A stretch of DNA of 64,000 bases, taken from positions 43,404,395 to 43,468,394 of the forward strand of contig CM073590.1 in NCBI GenBank assembly GCA_037074705.1. Reading direction: 5' to 3'. The notes under the pieces are model-generated. The model saw only the letters and a list, made by a program, of their open reading frames with translations. It was not told the origin of the DNA and made no database searches. Below, piece after piece: positions 1-10,812 of this stretch. A program made the position numbers and the translations under genes. Each line of letters begins with the position of its first letter. Positions within the stretch are counted from its first letter, which is position 1. The stretch is from Zhengitettix transpicula. Lineage: Eukaryota > Arthropoda > Insecta > Orthoptera > Tetrigidae.

Positions 1-1193
1 TAAACCTAATTCCAAGGTAGTATTTGATTCTTTATCTCCGGAGTTACCTTAGAATGACCATTCATAATTGTAGGACTTGTTTCAGATTTAGAGCCACCAT
101 CTATCAACCTGAGATGGCATTGTATGTAATTTCATATTTAATAAGTTTGATAGGAAAATTGTTATATTTCAAAATGTAAATATTATTTAACAATTTTATG
201 TCAGGTTCTGTAATAGTTAATTTGTTTATTTGTCCTGATTATGTAAATAATATATTTAGGGTAGAGACAGAGCACATATTGAAAGGCGACTGACAGATTA
301 GTACATGCGTGCGTCAGAAATCGTTTCATAAAAGCTCCGGAATATAATTGCGTCACATTAATTAAATGATCGGGAGCTATGCGTATTTGTTTTATTAAAT
401 TTATTTAGCAATAGCGCGTATAATTTATTTCTTAAAATTGGGTATTTTAAAGCCAGTAATATTCGTTTCAGGGAAGTACTTTGTTTCGGGGTGAGTTTTC
501 CTACTTGCTATAGAAGAAGCTGCCCAACCAAGCGAAAAAACTTCATTAAAGCAGACACCGAAAAAGCCGGAAGAATCAATTATCCCAAGGAATTATTACA
601 GCCTAATTTAAATTCCAATATCTACAGATTCTATTTTGAAACCTGCACCTGGAGTTTTGGAATATCCAAGAATTTTCTAAATCCCATGGAGTGAGAATAG
701 AGAAATTTAGGAAAATATTTTAAAGTCATTGGAGAATTTGATCAGATGCTTAATTTCTCCTGACCAATGAAGTGGCAATGTCCCATAAGGGAATGAAATA
801 ATACTCAGATAACATTCATAGAAACATTATCAATCACTTTGACCCCTACAAATTCAGTGGGTTTGTATTTGTATATTTCAATATTTAAATTTTTGGAGAG
901 TATTAGTGGGATGGTATCACATAGATATTTTAAATTGGTTTTCTGTAATTAAATGTACGTTCATATTTTAAACGCTCCTTAATTCATACCTGAAGAAGCC
1001 CTAATATAAGGTTTAAAAATGATCTACACAGAATTTGTAATTTCTATATTAAATATTTTAGTCTGATTGATCTGGCAAATCATATTTATACGATAATATT
1101 GCCTCGTTTCTCGAGGATCAGTTGATACAACACACACTGATAGCGATAACAGGCGTTTAATTAAAGCTGATGTATTGTATAGCAGCTCGCACT
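1..1193. other. AT-rich sequence, no gene seen
   Basis: No recognisable coding region, RNA or mobile element. The one open frame (491-694, 67 codons) resembles no family I know and looks like chance. Confidence 0.5.
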
Positions 1194-1205
1194 ACGATAT
1201 CACTC

Positions 1206-1731
1206 AACCTGCGACGGATATTCTCTCGCAGGCAGAACCTTGGAGGAGAGACACGAAGGGGCTAACTTTGGGGATGCCTTTTCCTCTCCGTTTTTGAACT
1301 AAGGTTCCCACAAGCCGAGGCACCTCGGCCTGTTCTGAGAGGTGTATGTTCTGGGGTCACAGACCTTGGGCATACGGAAACAGTTGTTTGTTGTTCCCAT
1401 TGGAATAATCGGCCAGCTGGCTTCTAAAGTGGTGGCGGTATGGAGAAGGGAATGCTGCGTCCTCACAGTAAACTCTTCTCCCGCTATCGATAGGGCGTGG
1501 GACAAGTACCCAATGCCCGATCTACCTGATGCAAGTTTTTCTAGGTATTTCCCTGCATTACTTTTAGGTGAATGCCGGGTAGGATCCTTAAACTATAGCC
1601 CGGGGGCCCTAGTTAACCCTTGGCTACCTTCCTCTACTCTTCCGCATACCCCCTTTCAAATCCCTTCCTATGCTATTAAAGGGGAGTTGCCCAACGTGGA
1701 TTATCCTCATGTAGCCTGTATCCCTAAAAAA
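1206..1731 (+). mobile_element. Family S retroposed repeat, copy 1 (full length)
   Basis: A repeat of about 526 bp that begins with a short hairpin-forming motif (CTGCGA.../...TCTCGCAGG) and ends in a short A run. It is flanked by a perfect 12-bp direct repeat, ACGATATCACTC, at 1194-1205 and 1732-1743. An A tail plus a target-site duplication is the signature of target-primed reverse transcription, so this is a SINE-like element or the mobile 3' part of a LINE. I see no clear tRNA-type A and B boxes. The 185-codon frame at 1342-1899 runs through it and past its end; other copies do not keep that frame, so I do not call it a gene. Ten more copies follow in the window. Confidence 0.8.
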
Positions 1732-1743
1732 ACGATATCACTC

Positions 1744-3839
1744 TACTCTGCTTTGAGGTTGATTACTATTTATACATATAAAGATAAACAATTTAAACAA
1801 ATAAAAAATAAATGCGGCGAGTGGGACTTGAAGACGAGCTTGCAATTCTGCAGTCCGGCTCTGAACCACTTACCTAAGACCGCTGTCTGTCAAATGTAGC
1901 AATATGTAGAATGACTTTTCCTTCTTCATCGAAATGTTTTTCATTTCTAAAAGTTACACTCAATGCGTCCATGAAACGTAATGCAGTACTTCGTAAAGGA
2001 GCATCAATGGTGTTGCTGCTGGAACACCCTGTTCCTACTTCAAGACAGGGTAGCTGAATTTTCGAATACTTTCCCTCTTAGCTCATTTGAAGAATGCCAT
2101 GTTGTGTCATATACTTTGTCAGTAACTTACACCTTACACACTTAATTTAATAAAGCCACTATTTCTTCCTTACAACCATTTCTGCAACAGCACTTGCTCT
2201 TTACGCTTCCATATTCCTTAATTTGGCACGTTTTCGAGTCTCCTTCCTTTTTTTATTACAGTTTATAGTCGATTTGACATAATAGTTATTAGCGTCTGTA
2301 CAGTGTCAGTAACTATGTCAAAGGAATCGTTGCAACATAATTAAATTAGGTATAGCAGATTTGTTTCTGTCAGGAATTTGATAAGATAGTTCAATTTCGA
2401 TAAGGAATTTGTAGCGAGAGACTGTACATGAAAGACAGTGATGAAGGATGCGGTTCGTGCCTGAGCTGAATTCTGCAGAGTAGACATGTAGATTTCGAGG
2501 TGCTGGAAAATAGATAGCTATTAATTACAAAGGCATGACCCGATCCTATTCTAGAAATAACCAGTTGACTATAGTTTCTCTTCTTCTGGTAAATTCCTGT
2601 TAGCCTTAGGTGCAGGATCCTTTATCACGCTCCTCATCATCTTTCTTAATCAATTATCTATCTAATTTTTCTACCACAAAATATTATTTCAAATTTTTTA
2701 GAAACGGGCTCGTAAAGGGTAATTGAAGGTTTGGTTCCTTACCTGTAATAGCATTGGAAGAAATAGAAAACGGATAATACGGGAAGATGTAAGATAACAC
2801 TGAAAGTCTAGGCTTAGTGCATAGTGTAGCATAATATTCAACATAACTTTTAGCATAACCCCAGAGGCATGTACAGATTTCTAAGAGAGATAATTTGTGT
2901 TGCATATATGACCAACATTCACTTAAGGAAATGTGAAATTTTTGATATCCGTGATCAGATTAAAACATGTCTATTCTAGTATTCTGTGAGTCAACCCGAC
3001 AGGCCCTATTTTTTTCTCGCTGGTCGGAATATTTTTTCTGTTTTTTCTGATTTTTTTTCCAAGATAGAAATTTTAAGCGCATTCTCAGGGTATTCTAATT
3101 TCACTAAAATAATATTTATCCAATTAATGTCAATTATTGGTAAATCAGACCTAATTATATTTATGTTGCATATGTGCATCATCATGACGCACATTGACTT
3201 TGGTCACGTTTGATATTTTTTAGTTATTTTTTTCTTACTGTACTCACAAAAATTCATCATTAAAATTTAGTTAAAAAATACAAAGAATCATGCACTAATG
3301 GATTAATGATCCTACTCCGCATCTTATGAAGGTAAACTGCATGAGGTAGGCCGCACTGTTCGTACTTTACTCATGCCGTTCCAAAGACCGAATGAGTATG
3401 TTCTGTGGGGACGCAACAGTTCGGACCGGTTGTCTTGACCCGATTCGGTAATAAAAGAACAGCTGACATCATCTGGAGAAAGTAGGTCAAAGCTTACTTC
3501 AGATTAAGAGACAGCATAGATGTTTAAGATGAATATTAATTATAAATTAAATGGATTTAAATTAAGTTGATAAATGATTATTTAAAAAAAAGAATAATTT
3601 TTATTTTATTTTATGGCATCTAGACCATTTGGATAATCAAACAAATAATAAGTTGCACCAATATTTGACGGAAATGTGTAAATCTTTTAAATGAATGGTA
3701 ATTAGGTATAAGTTTCCGAGCGATCTGACAAATTAGGGCAAAATTGTAGAAGAAAGAAAAAAATAAAATTCAGTTTCGAAGAGTAAAGTCCAGACATTTC
3801 CTTTCTCAAACAGAATTTGGGGCGTAATGTAGTAATTGG
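1744..3839. other. AT-rich sequence, no gene seen
   Basis: Short frames only, none with recognisable motifs. No repeat shared with the rest of the window was noticed here. Confidence 0.45.
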
Positions 3840-4393
3840 TAATTAAGGCATTGTTCTAATTGAAAAGTTGAATTGTAGAGGACTCGTTATTGGTGGATAT
3901 AGCGGACTCCGCAACAAACCGGCAATGCAAAAAAAAGTATTGTTGATCGGTCAAGAAGGTTTTACGCGCTCAAAATTTACGAGACGAACGAACAGTTGGA
4001 CAGCGGACAGCAAGTAGAACAGAGTAAAAGAACGAACAGTTGGGCAGTAAACGGCGAGATGTACAGATTAAAATTCTAATTCACGAAAACTTGAACAATT
4101 TTTGTCAGTCAGCAGTGAAGACTGAAAGGTCTAATTTAAAGAACGAGAAAGTGTTCCAGTAACCAGTACGCTGTTTTATCAAAAATGCAGAAACTGAACT
4201 AGTCTTCAGTCAACAGACAAAATCAATGAGGTGAATTTTCAACAAAAATCCACGAGATTTACAAATCCAGATTGCAGTAAATCATCGAGAATCGACAAAT
4301 TTATTTTAAACCAACTAACAAACTACGCTAATTAGAGTCTGTGAACATTTAGAGTCTGTGAGTACTTAGAATCAGTGATATCTCCAAAATTAG
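3840..4393. repeat. Possible LTR-derived fragment with short internal repeats
   Basis: This stretch carries short recurring words (GAACGAACAGTTGG twice, AGAGTCTGTGA twice) and GTCAGTCAGCAGT, a word style also seen in the U3 part of the neighbouring LTR at 5084-5290. It stops where the S copy at 4394 begins. It may be part of a diverged LTR of the same group, but the match is weak. Confidence 0.25.
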
Positions 4394-4582
4394 GTTTTCC
4401 CTGCATTTCTTTAGGTGAATGCCGGGTAGGATCCTTAATCAATAGCCCGGGGGCCCTAGTTAACCCTTAGCTAACTTCCTCCAACATTCCGCATCCCCTC
4501 TTTCAAATACATTTCTGTGCTATTAAAGGGGAGTTTCCCAAAGTGGATTACCCTCATGTAGCCTGTTGCCCTAAAAAAAAAA
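4394..4582 (+). mobile_element. Family S retroposed repeat, copy 2 (5'-truncated)
   Basis: Matches the last 190 bp or so of copy 1 and ends in a ten-base A run. The left part is missing, as expected for 5' truncation during reverse transcription. It abuts the next LTR within its first bases, so it probably inserted near the LTR start. Confidence 0.75.
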
Positions 4583-5705
4583 GAAGAACATGAATTTTGT
4601 ACTTATTTCATCCGATTTGTTTACCAACTCAACTTAGGGATTCTTGAGTGGGTAGTATAAAAAAGGGATAATAATCAAATGATGGATAAGTGGTTTTAGA
4701 GAAGGGGAGGACTATAATTGGGCGTTTATCGGCTCTTAGGGTTAATGGTTGTGACCGTCATCTGGACAACGGAACCCTAAATGCGTGATGACAGAAGTTT
4801 TATGGACATACAATTATATTAAAAGGAAATATTTATTTTAATTGTATTGAGTGACTCTCGGATCGTGAGAAAGGCAACAGCTGGTGCTTGTTTGGCGAAC
4901 GTAGAAACTCAAAATCTGTGAAAACAAGGGAATATGCAGAAGAGGGGGAAAGCAGATAAAAGACGAGTTGGACTGGAGACCTGACAACTGTTGGACAGGA
5001 GCATAGAGAGTTGGGAGAAAGCGTTGGTGGAGTTCCGCAGGACGGACGCAGGGCAAATTTAAGGGGGCCGAAACAGTTTTATATAGTCAGTCAGTCAATC
5101 AGAGGGGTCAGGAGAGAGCGTTGATGGTGGGCCAAGTTAAAGTGGCCGAAACAATTTTATAAGTCAGTGAGTTTGCATTCAGGAGAGACCGTTAGTGGAG
5201 GTCAATTTAGGTGGCCGAGAGGAATCATCAGTCAGCAGTCATCAGCAGTCGGTAGGAGTTTCGTCGTGGAAATCTGTCAGTCAGCAGTGTTGGTTGTTTG
5301 GAGGAAGTCGCTGTGAGAGTAATATAATCGAGAAGAGGTGGTACTGAAAGCAAAGTGTGAGCGCAACCAAGTGTTCTTTATGCCTGTATGAAGTGAGTGT
5401 GTGCTGGTATGCGAGAGATCCAAATTGCATGGACCAGAGAGATTGTAAGTTATTTTTTCTGTATTCATTATGTAAATTGTTAAATAAGAGTAAAGAGTCA
5501 GATTTCGTCTCATTTCGTTTTTTATTTATTTTAACAGCATTGTTTAATTGTAAATTTTGTTTTCCGTTTCCTTATCAACCCAGTAAAGACCCTGGGGTAC
5601 ATAGTCTGATTTATTCTAGATTAATAAAATTGTTTTGTTGATAAAATTTAATAACGTGTTTAATATAATTTCCTATAATCATAAATATCCAATAAGTGGG
5701 GTATT

Positions 5706-5708
<3 letters not shown>
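4583..5708 (+). mobile_element. LTR family L1, copy 1 (solo LTR, start lost)
   Basis: Similar along its length to the LTR at 7009-8190, except that the first TG bases are replaced by the A tail of the preceding S copy. It ends GGGGTATTACA and runs directly into a TA tract. Inside are a splice-donor-like GTAAGT at 5445-5450, the group motif CAGTAAAGACC at 5581 and AATAAA at 5623-5628, in the order expected for a promoter, R region and polyadenylation site. No internal gag or pol sequence follows, so it is a solo LTR or a fragment. Frames at 4838-5056, 5277-5513 and 5357-5641 are chance frames inside it. Confidence 0.65.

Positions 5709-5742
<34 letters not shown>
5709..5742. repeat. (TA)n microsatellite between two LTR units
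   Basis: About 34 bp of pure TA dinucleotides separate the end of LTR L1 copy 1 from the minus-strand unit at 5743-6949. Confidence 0.95.
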
Positions 5743-5746
<4 letters not shown>

Positions 5747-6944
5747 ATATACAGGTGATAAACAAAATTATTAAACAAAATTAGCCACACGTTGGTGAAG
5801 CCAAGTATGCAGGTTATAAACAAAATAATTAAACAAAATTAAAATGGCCCCACGATAATGTGCCAAATTGTAATGCTTACCATTGAAATCAATTAATTAA
5901 ATGATTATCCACACGTTGGTGAAGCCAACATGTAGTAAACACAATGAATTTAAAATATGCCACACGTTGAGGACGTAAAAATGTAGAAAAAGTAATGAAA
6001 AACAATTTAAAATGAAATTATATTAAAGTTAGCCCGCATCGATTGTCTTATTTTAATTTTATATGAAAGGATAATAATAAATAAAAATTTTATTCAATTA
6101 ATCAAACTTCTTTATTTATTATATTTAAAATAATTCAATTTTACAATTAATTACTCGATGACCATCTACAACAATTTTGTTTATACAAACAAACAAATTT
6201 TACTCTTGATCTCAGGGTCTTTTTCTGGGCCTTTAAATAAAGAATATTTTACTCCCGTTTCAAACAATCAAATTACAAATTAATATTTACAATATACAAA
6301 AAAAATTGAAATCTAAAGATTTTATCTTTAATTTTTTTTACAAAAATAATTTAAATTAATTATAACTCACAGTTTCCGTGGTACCTGGGCAATTGAATTC
6401 TTTCATCAACACACACTCTCAATTTTAAAAAAATAATAAACAGGCCATTCTTACACAGAATTTACACTTCACTTCGTATTTACAATATTGGCGGCACGTC
6501 GTAGACGAACTATACCACCAATAATACCAATTTTGCTGGGATACAGAAAATTCGTCCTCGTAGACTTTTAAGATTATTTGGCGTAACATGTAACACTCAG
6601 AAATCTTCCTGAGGCACCATTTTCATGAATGTTGTCTAACTTTACTTTTTAAAAAATGTCTCGTTTATTTAGGTTACGACCGCTTGCTGTCGTTTCTTAT
6701 AGCTGACCCCTTCTACTTAACTTTACTTTTGAATATTTTAAATCGTCTCGTCTATTTCTAACACGACCACTTTCTGTCGCTCCTGATTGCCGATTGACTT
6801 CTACCTCCGTCTCCGCGCGCTATGTCTACAATGTCTTGGCCTGTTCCATTATCGTCCATTCTTGTGTGTCTTTGTGTCTCTTTGCCGAAAACAATTCAAG
6901 TTCTACAGTTCATAATTATTAAATATTAATTGCCCTTTAATTAT

Positions 6945-6949
<5 letters not shown>
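5743..6949 (-). mobile_element. LTR-type unit, minus strand, with serial PBS-like motifs
   Basis: Lies between two TA tracts and is bounded by TAGTAAT... and ...ATTACTA. On the minus strand it shows the same ordered signals as the other LTRs: a donor-like GTGAGT at 6365-6370, then the GTAAAGACCCTGAG-type motif (plus-strand CAGGGTC near 6213). Its minus-strand 3' end holds four PBS-like blocks (5784-5804, 5847-5865, 5909-5928, 5959-5979). There is no pol coding sequence. It is best read as a solo LTR with unusual repeated LTR-end/PBS material. Confidence 0.55.
5784..5979 (-). repeat. Four serial primer-binding-site-like motifs
   Basis: On the plus strand the blocks read CCACACGTTGGTGAAGCCAA (twice exactly), CCCCACGATAATGTGCCAA and CCACACGTTGAGGACGTAAA. 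Their reverse complements begin TTGGC and end CGTGTGG or CGTGGGG, resembling a tRNA-Lys-type PBS (known pattern TGGCGCCCAACGTGGGGC). They are about 50-63 bp apart, separated by AT-rich sequence that resembles LTR ends. Confidence 0.6.

Positions 6950-7008
<59 letters not shown>
6950..7008. repeat. (TA)n microsatellite between two LTR units
   Basis: About 59 bp of TA repeat between the minus-strand unit and LTR L1 copy 2. Frames giving runs of Tyr-Ile here are artefacts of the repeat. Confidence 0.95.
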
Positions 7009-7011
<3 letters not shown>

Positions 7012-8190
7012 AATAACCAGTAAAGAAGGACAGGAATTCTGTTCTTATTTTTATCAGATTTGTTTACAAACTCAGACTGGGGATACTTGAGTGGTGTGTA
7101 CATATAAAAAAAATAATGATAAAATGATGGATAAGTGACCTTTAGAGAGGGGAAGGACTAATAATTGGGGCGTTTTGCAGCTCTTAGGGCTAATTGGTTG
7201 TGAGCAACATCTGGACGACGGAATCCTAATGGCATAAATTACAGAAGGTTGTTGGACGATGTAATTATATTAAAAGGAAACGTTTAATTTAATTGATTGA
7301 GTGGCTCTCGGAGCGGGAGAACGGAAACAGATGGTGTTTGTTTGGCGAAAGTGGAAATGCAAAAAAATGTGAAAACAAGGGAAGATTCTGGAGCCCGGAT
7401 ATAAATAAGAGGGCAGTTGTACAAAAAGGAGAGATCTTTAGTATTCAGTAGGGAGAGGACACGGACGTGTCAGCGGGGAGAGCTTCTTTATCATTTCGTG
7501 TGGACGGGAGACGGACGTGTTAGTGGGAGAGAACGGTTGTGCAGGTCCACAGGAAGGGACGCGGGGCCAAGTTAAAGTGGCCGAAACAATTGTTATGAAC
7601 AGTTGGAAATTAGCAAAAAGGAGAGATCATCGGATGCTAGGCCAAGCTAGGCGGCCGAGAGTAATTAGTTGGACATCAGTCGTCAACAGTCGGTGAGAGT
7701 TTCATCGTGGAGGTCTGTCTGCCAGCAAAGGTGTTTGAATTCGTCGTGAGGATAACGTCGTAAAGAGGGGGTGGCTGTGAAAGCAGAGTGTGAGCGCAGC
7801 CTGGTCCTTTTTAAGCTTGTATGAAGTGAGTGTGTGGACCAGAGAGCTTGTAAGTATATTTTTCTGAATTCATAATTGTAAATTGTTAAAAAATGGTAAA
7901 AAGTCAGATTTCGTTTCAAAGATTTCGTTTCAATCATTTCAATCTTATCAATCATTTCATTTCGTTTTTCATTTATTGTAACAGTATTTGTTTAATTTTA
8001 ACATTTTGTTCCGTTTCCTTATCAACCCAGTAAAGACTTTGAGGGTACCGAGTCCAATTATTTAAAATGTACTCTAGGTGAATAAAATTGTTTTTATTTA
8101 TAAAATTTCATCATATTTTTGTAATTGTAAATTGGTGTTTCAATAAATGATAATTGTTTGTTTAAATTGGTATTTAGATGGGGTATTACA
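7009..8190 (+). mobile_element. LTR family L1, copy 2 (complete solo LTR)
   Basis: A 1182-bp unit beginning TGTAATAACCAG and ending GGGTATTACA, so it has TG...CA ends within a 6-bp inverted TGTAAT/ATTACA. It is flanked on both sides by TA repeat. It contains GTAAGT at 7850-7855, the CAGTAAAGAC motif near 8028 and AATAAA at 8081-8086. It aligns by eye with 4583-5708 from the motif TTGTTTAC(C/A)AACTCA onward. No PBS or gag follows; the next element starts 10 bp later, so it is a solo LTR. Confidence 0.75.
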
Positions 8191-8200
8191 ATATATATAT

Positions 8201-9399
8201 TGTAATGCCTTGAAGGAAAGGCATTGTTGCTGATTAATGGGCTTGGCCGTCGGGAGCGAGGGACGCGCGGGTGGACTGTCGCAAGATAAATCTGTTAAGG
8301 CAGGCATTGTTTCTGATTAATGGCCTGGACAGTTCAAGGGACAGTTTGTAATGTTATTTACTTAGGATCGAGGGGAAGTTTGGGCGGTCTGAAGAATTTA
8401 GAACCGCGCACGTGTAAGTGCGGGGGTGAGAATGCAAGTTCAAAGTAATTGAGGGTGCAAAGACAAATTAGACCTGTCTCGATGGTCGGCTTAGGGACAA
8501 GACAGAGGAGCGAGCTATTTTTCTAAATAAAGTACTGCATCTGCAGAATGTAAATCTCGGGATAATGGAGAACCTGTCAACGAGCGGTTGCGACGTAGTT
8601 TTGGAACAAAGGAAAATAAGTTAGTTAGAGTGGAGTCAGGAGCTGGTGTTAGAGTGGAGTCAGGAGCTGGTGTTTGGGAGAGGGAGCTGTGAGCACCGAA
8701 GTTGAGTGTTGGTTGTGGAGGCGTATGGTGAGCACTGAGTATGGAGAAATTTTGCAGCCTGCGAGAGAAATAGCAAAATTATTCAACGATGAACATTTTT
8801 GTATGCAGAAGTTTAATCTGATTTAATATCAAAATTTGACCACTGTCTTCGATGGTAGAAGACCAGGACATTGCATCCAGCGTCTAGTAGTTTCACCACG
8901 AGCAAATGAGATGTCCTTCACGAACGGAGAAGCAGCTTTCGTCAAACCAACCGTGTGTGTTAGAGTCAGTGTTTAAACGTCCAGTCTATAAAGTGTGTGT
9001 GTAATGAACGAGCCAAATGTTCCTGAGTAATCGTAAGTTGAAATTTCATGGTATTAATGTGTGTAAACGGAATTAAAAGATACAGTCAGATATCGTTCTT
9101 TTCTTTTGTGTTAATAAAATAAACTCTTTTAAATTTAGAATCAATCTGGTAGAACAAGTTCGTTAATAAGTTTCGTCGATGTCTAGACGATTAAATATTT
9201 CTGTTTAATTTAAAGATAAATGTTGGGTTCTTTGATTATTCAAGTGTTATGTCCGTTATCAAACCCAGTAAAGACCCATGAGAGAAAGAGATGTTTTTTT
9301 TTATAATATTAAACTGTATAATTGCTAAGTTTTGATAAATAAAATTTGTTTGTTTGTTAAAATATATTTTTTTGTTTCGGCATCCCGATGTTTATTACA
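8201..9399 (+). mobile_element. LTR family L2 (complete solo LTR)
   Basis: A 1199-bp unit that starts TGTAATGCC and ends TTTATTACA. Ten bases of TA repeat separate it from L1 copy 2, and TA repeat follows it. A TATA-like CTATAAAG lies at about 8985, GTAAGT at 9033-9038, the AACCCAGTAAAGACC motif near 9262 and AATAAA at 9338-9343. In its U3 part a 24-bp word is duplicated in tandem (8624-8671). The 55.5-56.5 kb unit begins with the same TGTAATGCC in the opposite orientation. Confidence 0.7.
8624..8671 (+). repeat. 24-bp tandem duplication in the L2 U3 region
   Basis: The word GTTAGAGTGGAGTCAGGAGC plus TGGT occurs twice with a 24-bp period. Repeats of this sort upstream of an LTR TATA box often hold enhancer sites; that role is an inference. 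Confidence 0.85.
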
Positions 9400-9409
9400 A
9401 TATATATAT

Positions 9410-10582
9410 ACTCAATTTAATATTTAAATGCGGTTTCTGTATTGTTCAATGTACAATTTTATTTCCATAATTTATGGGTTTGCACATCGATTTTGAAGCC
9501 CATTTAAGTGTAAAGTAAGAAGGATTGAGAAAGTGCCCCGATTGTAGAATTTTGGAATGGACAAAGTGAAGCTCCAGACATTTAGTTTTTGCTTGTTTAC
9601 GCTCCCTGTCAGTGTAGTTTTTCCAATGTCTACCATAACTCAAAGAGCCGTTAAGCTTTCTCGGGGACCATTACCGTAATCTCTCTGTTGCGGCTGTTAG
9701 TGCTGAGTTACGGCGAATAAATGCCACTAGCACTAGCTCCTTGCACCCTCTCATTACTCAGCAGCCATTTGTATCGCTCCGCATCTCACTGAAAGCAGCC
9801 CAGAGATCTGGCTCTTCCTTATCTTTACAACTAATTATATCTTTTTGAAAGAACTCAGAGAAAAATACAGACGTTTATTCATTTTGAACTTGATCTTATA
9901 TTATACATAAGTAAAAAGGAATGTGGATTAAACTTTTTACAGCTATGACATAAGATTTCGAAATATAAACATTATTTTGATTGACAACTTAAGTCTGACA
10001 TACAACAAAGCTGGACTCTGAAACACATCATAGTGAAAATAAATGATATTTCACAAAGGATAGAAAAGGATAAACGTTTTACAAAAGTCAAAGTCTGACA
10101 TTGTTATCAAGTTCCAACAAATCTTTGTTTTCGATATGTATCAGTTGTTAACGTAGAATTTTTTTCAGAAATAATTCTATATTCAACGAATTGATTTATT
10201 ATTTCCATTAAGTTAATTTCTATTCAAACAGAGGCCGATTATATCATTATAGACCCATTTGAAACTCCAGTGCGTTTCCAATAATTCGTGTTACATGTAC
10301 CTGAGGTGTCATCATAACATACAATGTTCAAAGGATTATTGAAGTTTAATAATACAAATACTTCAAAGTTTTCTCCCTTTTTTCAGTACATCATTATTGA
10401 ATTTAAAGTTTTTTTTGGTAACAAAATTCATTTACCTAGAAAAATGACCAAAGATTAAAACTTGTTCGAATAATTTGTATTTTATAGTAGAGGTGCAACT
10501 AAACTCAGATAATAAATTTACCAATTAAAGGATTTCAAAGCCAATTTAGTACGAGAAATTGAAAGAACTCACGCAAAAACAG
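9410..10582. other. AT-rich sequence, no gene seen
   Basis: The 65-codon minus-strand frame at 9446-9643 has no recognisable motif. A slightly GC-richer patch at 9650-9810 is unexplained. Confidence 0.4.
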
Positions 10583-10812
10583 TTTTTTTTGGGGGGGGGG
10601 GGGTGTAGACAGGCCATGTATAGGGTAATCCACATAGTGGCAACTCGCCTCTTATAGCATAGGAAATAGATTTGAAAGGGGGGATGCGGAAGGGTGGAGA
10701 AAGGTAGCCAAGGGTATCTAGGGCCCTCGGGCTATGATTTAAGGATCCTACCCGGCATTCGCCTAAAAGAAATGCAGGACAAACCCTAGAAAAACCTGTA
10801 TCAGGCAGGTCG
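10583..10812 (-). mobile_element. Family S repeat, copy 3 (5'-truncated, variant tail)
   Basis: On the minus strand it ends ...GGCCTGTCTACACC, then a C/A run (plus strand: T8, then G13). This tail variant is shared only with copy 7, so it marks a second subfamily. It covers the last 230 bp or so of the element. The frame at 10569-10823 lies inside it and is not a gene. Confidence 0.75.

Noticed and set aside
1299..1899. Open frames of 68 and 185 codons in S copy 1 as genes
   Set aside because: They lie in the retroposed repeat, are not kept in frame in its other copies, and one runs past the element end.
6903..7103. Tyr-Ile repeat frames here and at 31154-31531, 31200-31394 and 51676-52089
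   Set aside because: They are translations of TA dinucleotide repeats joined to LTR sequence.
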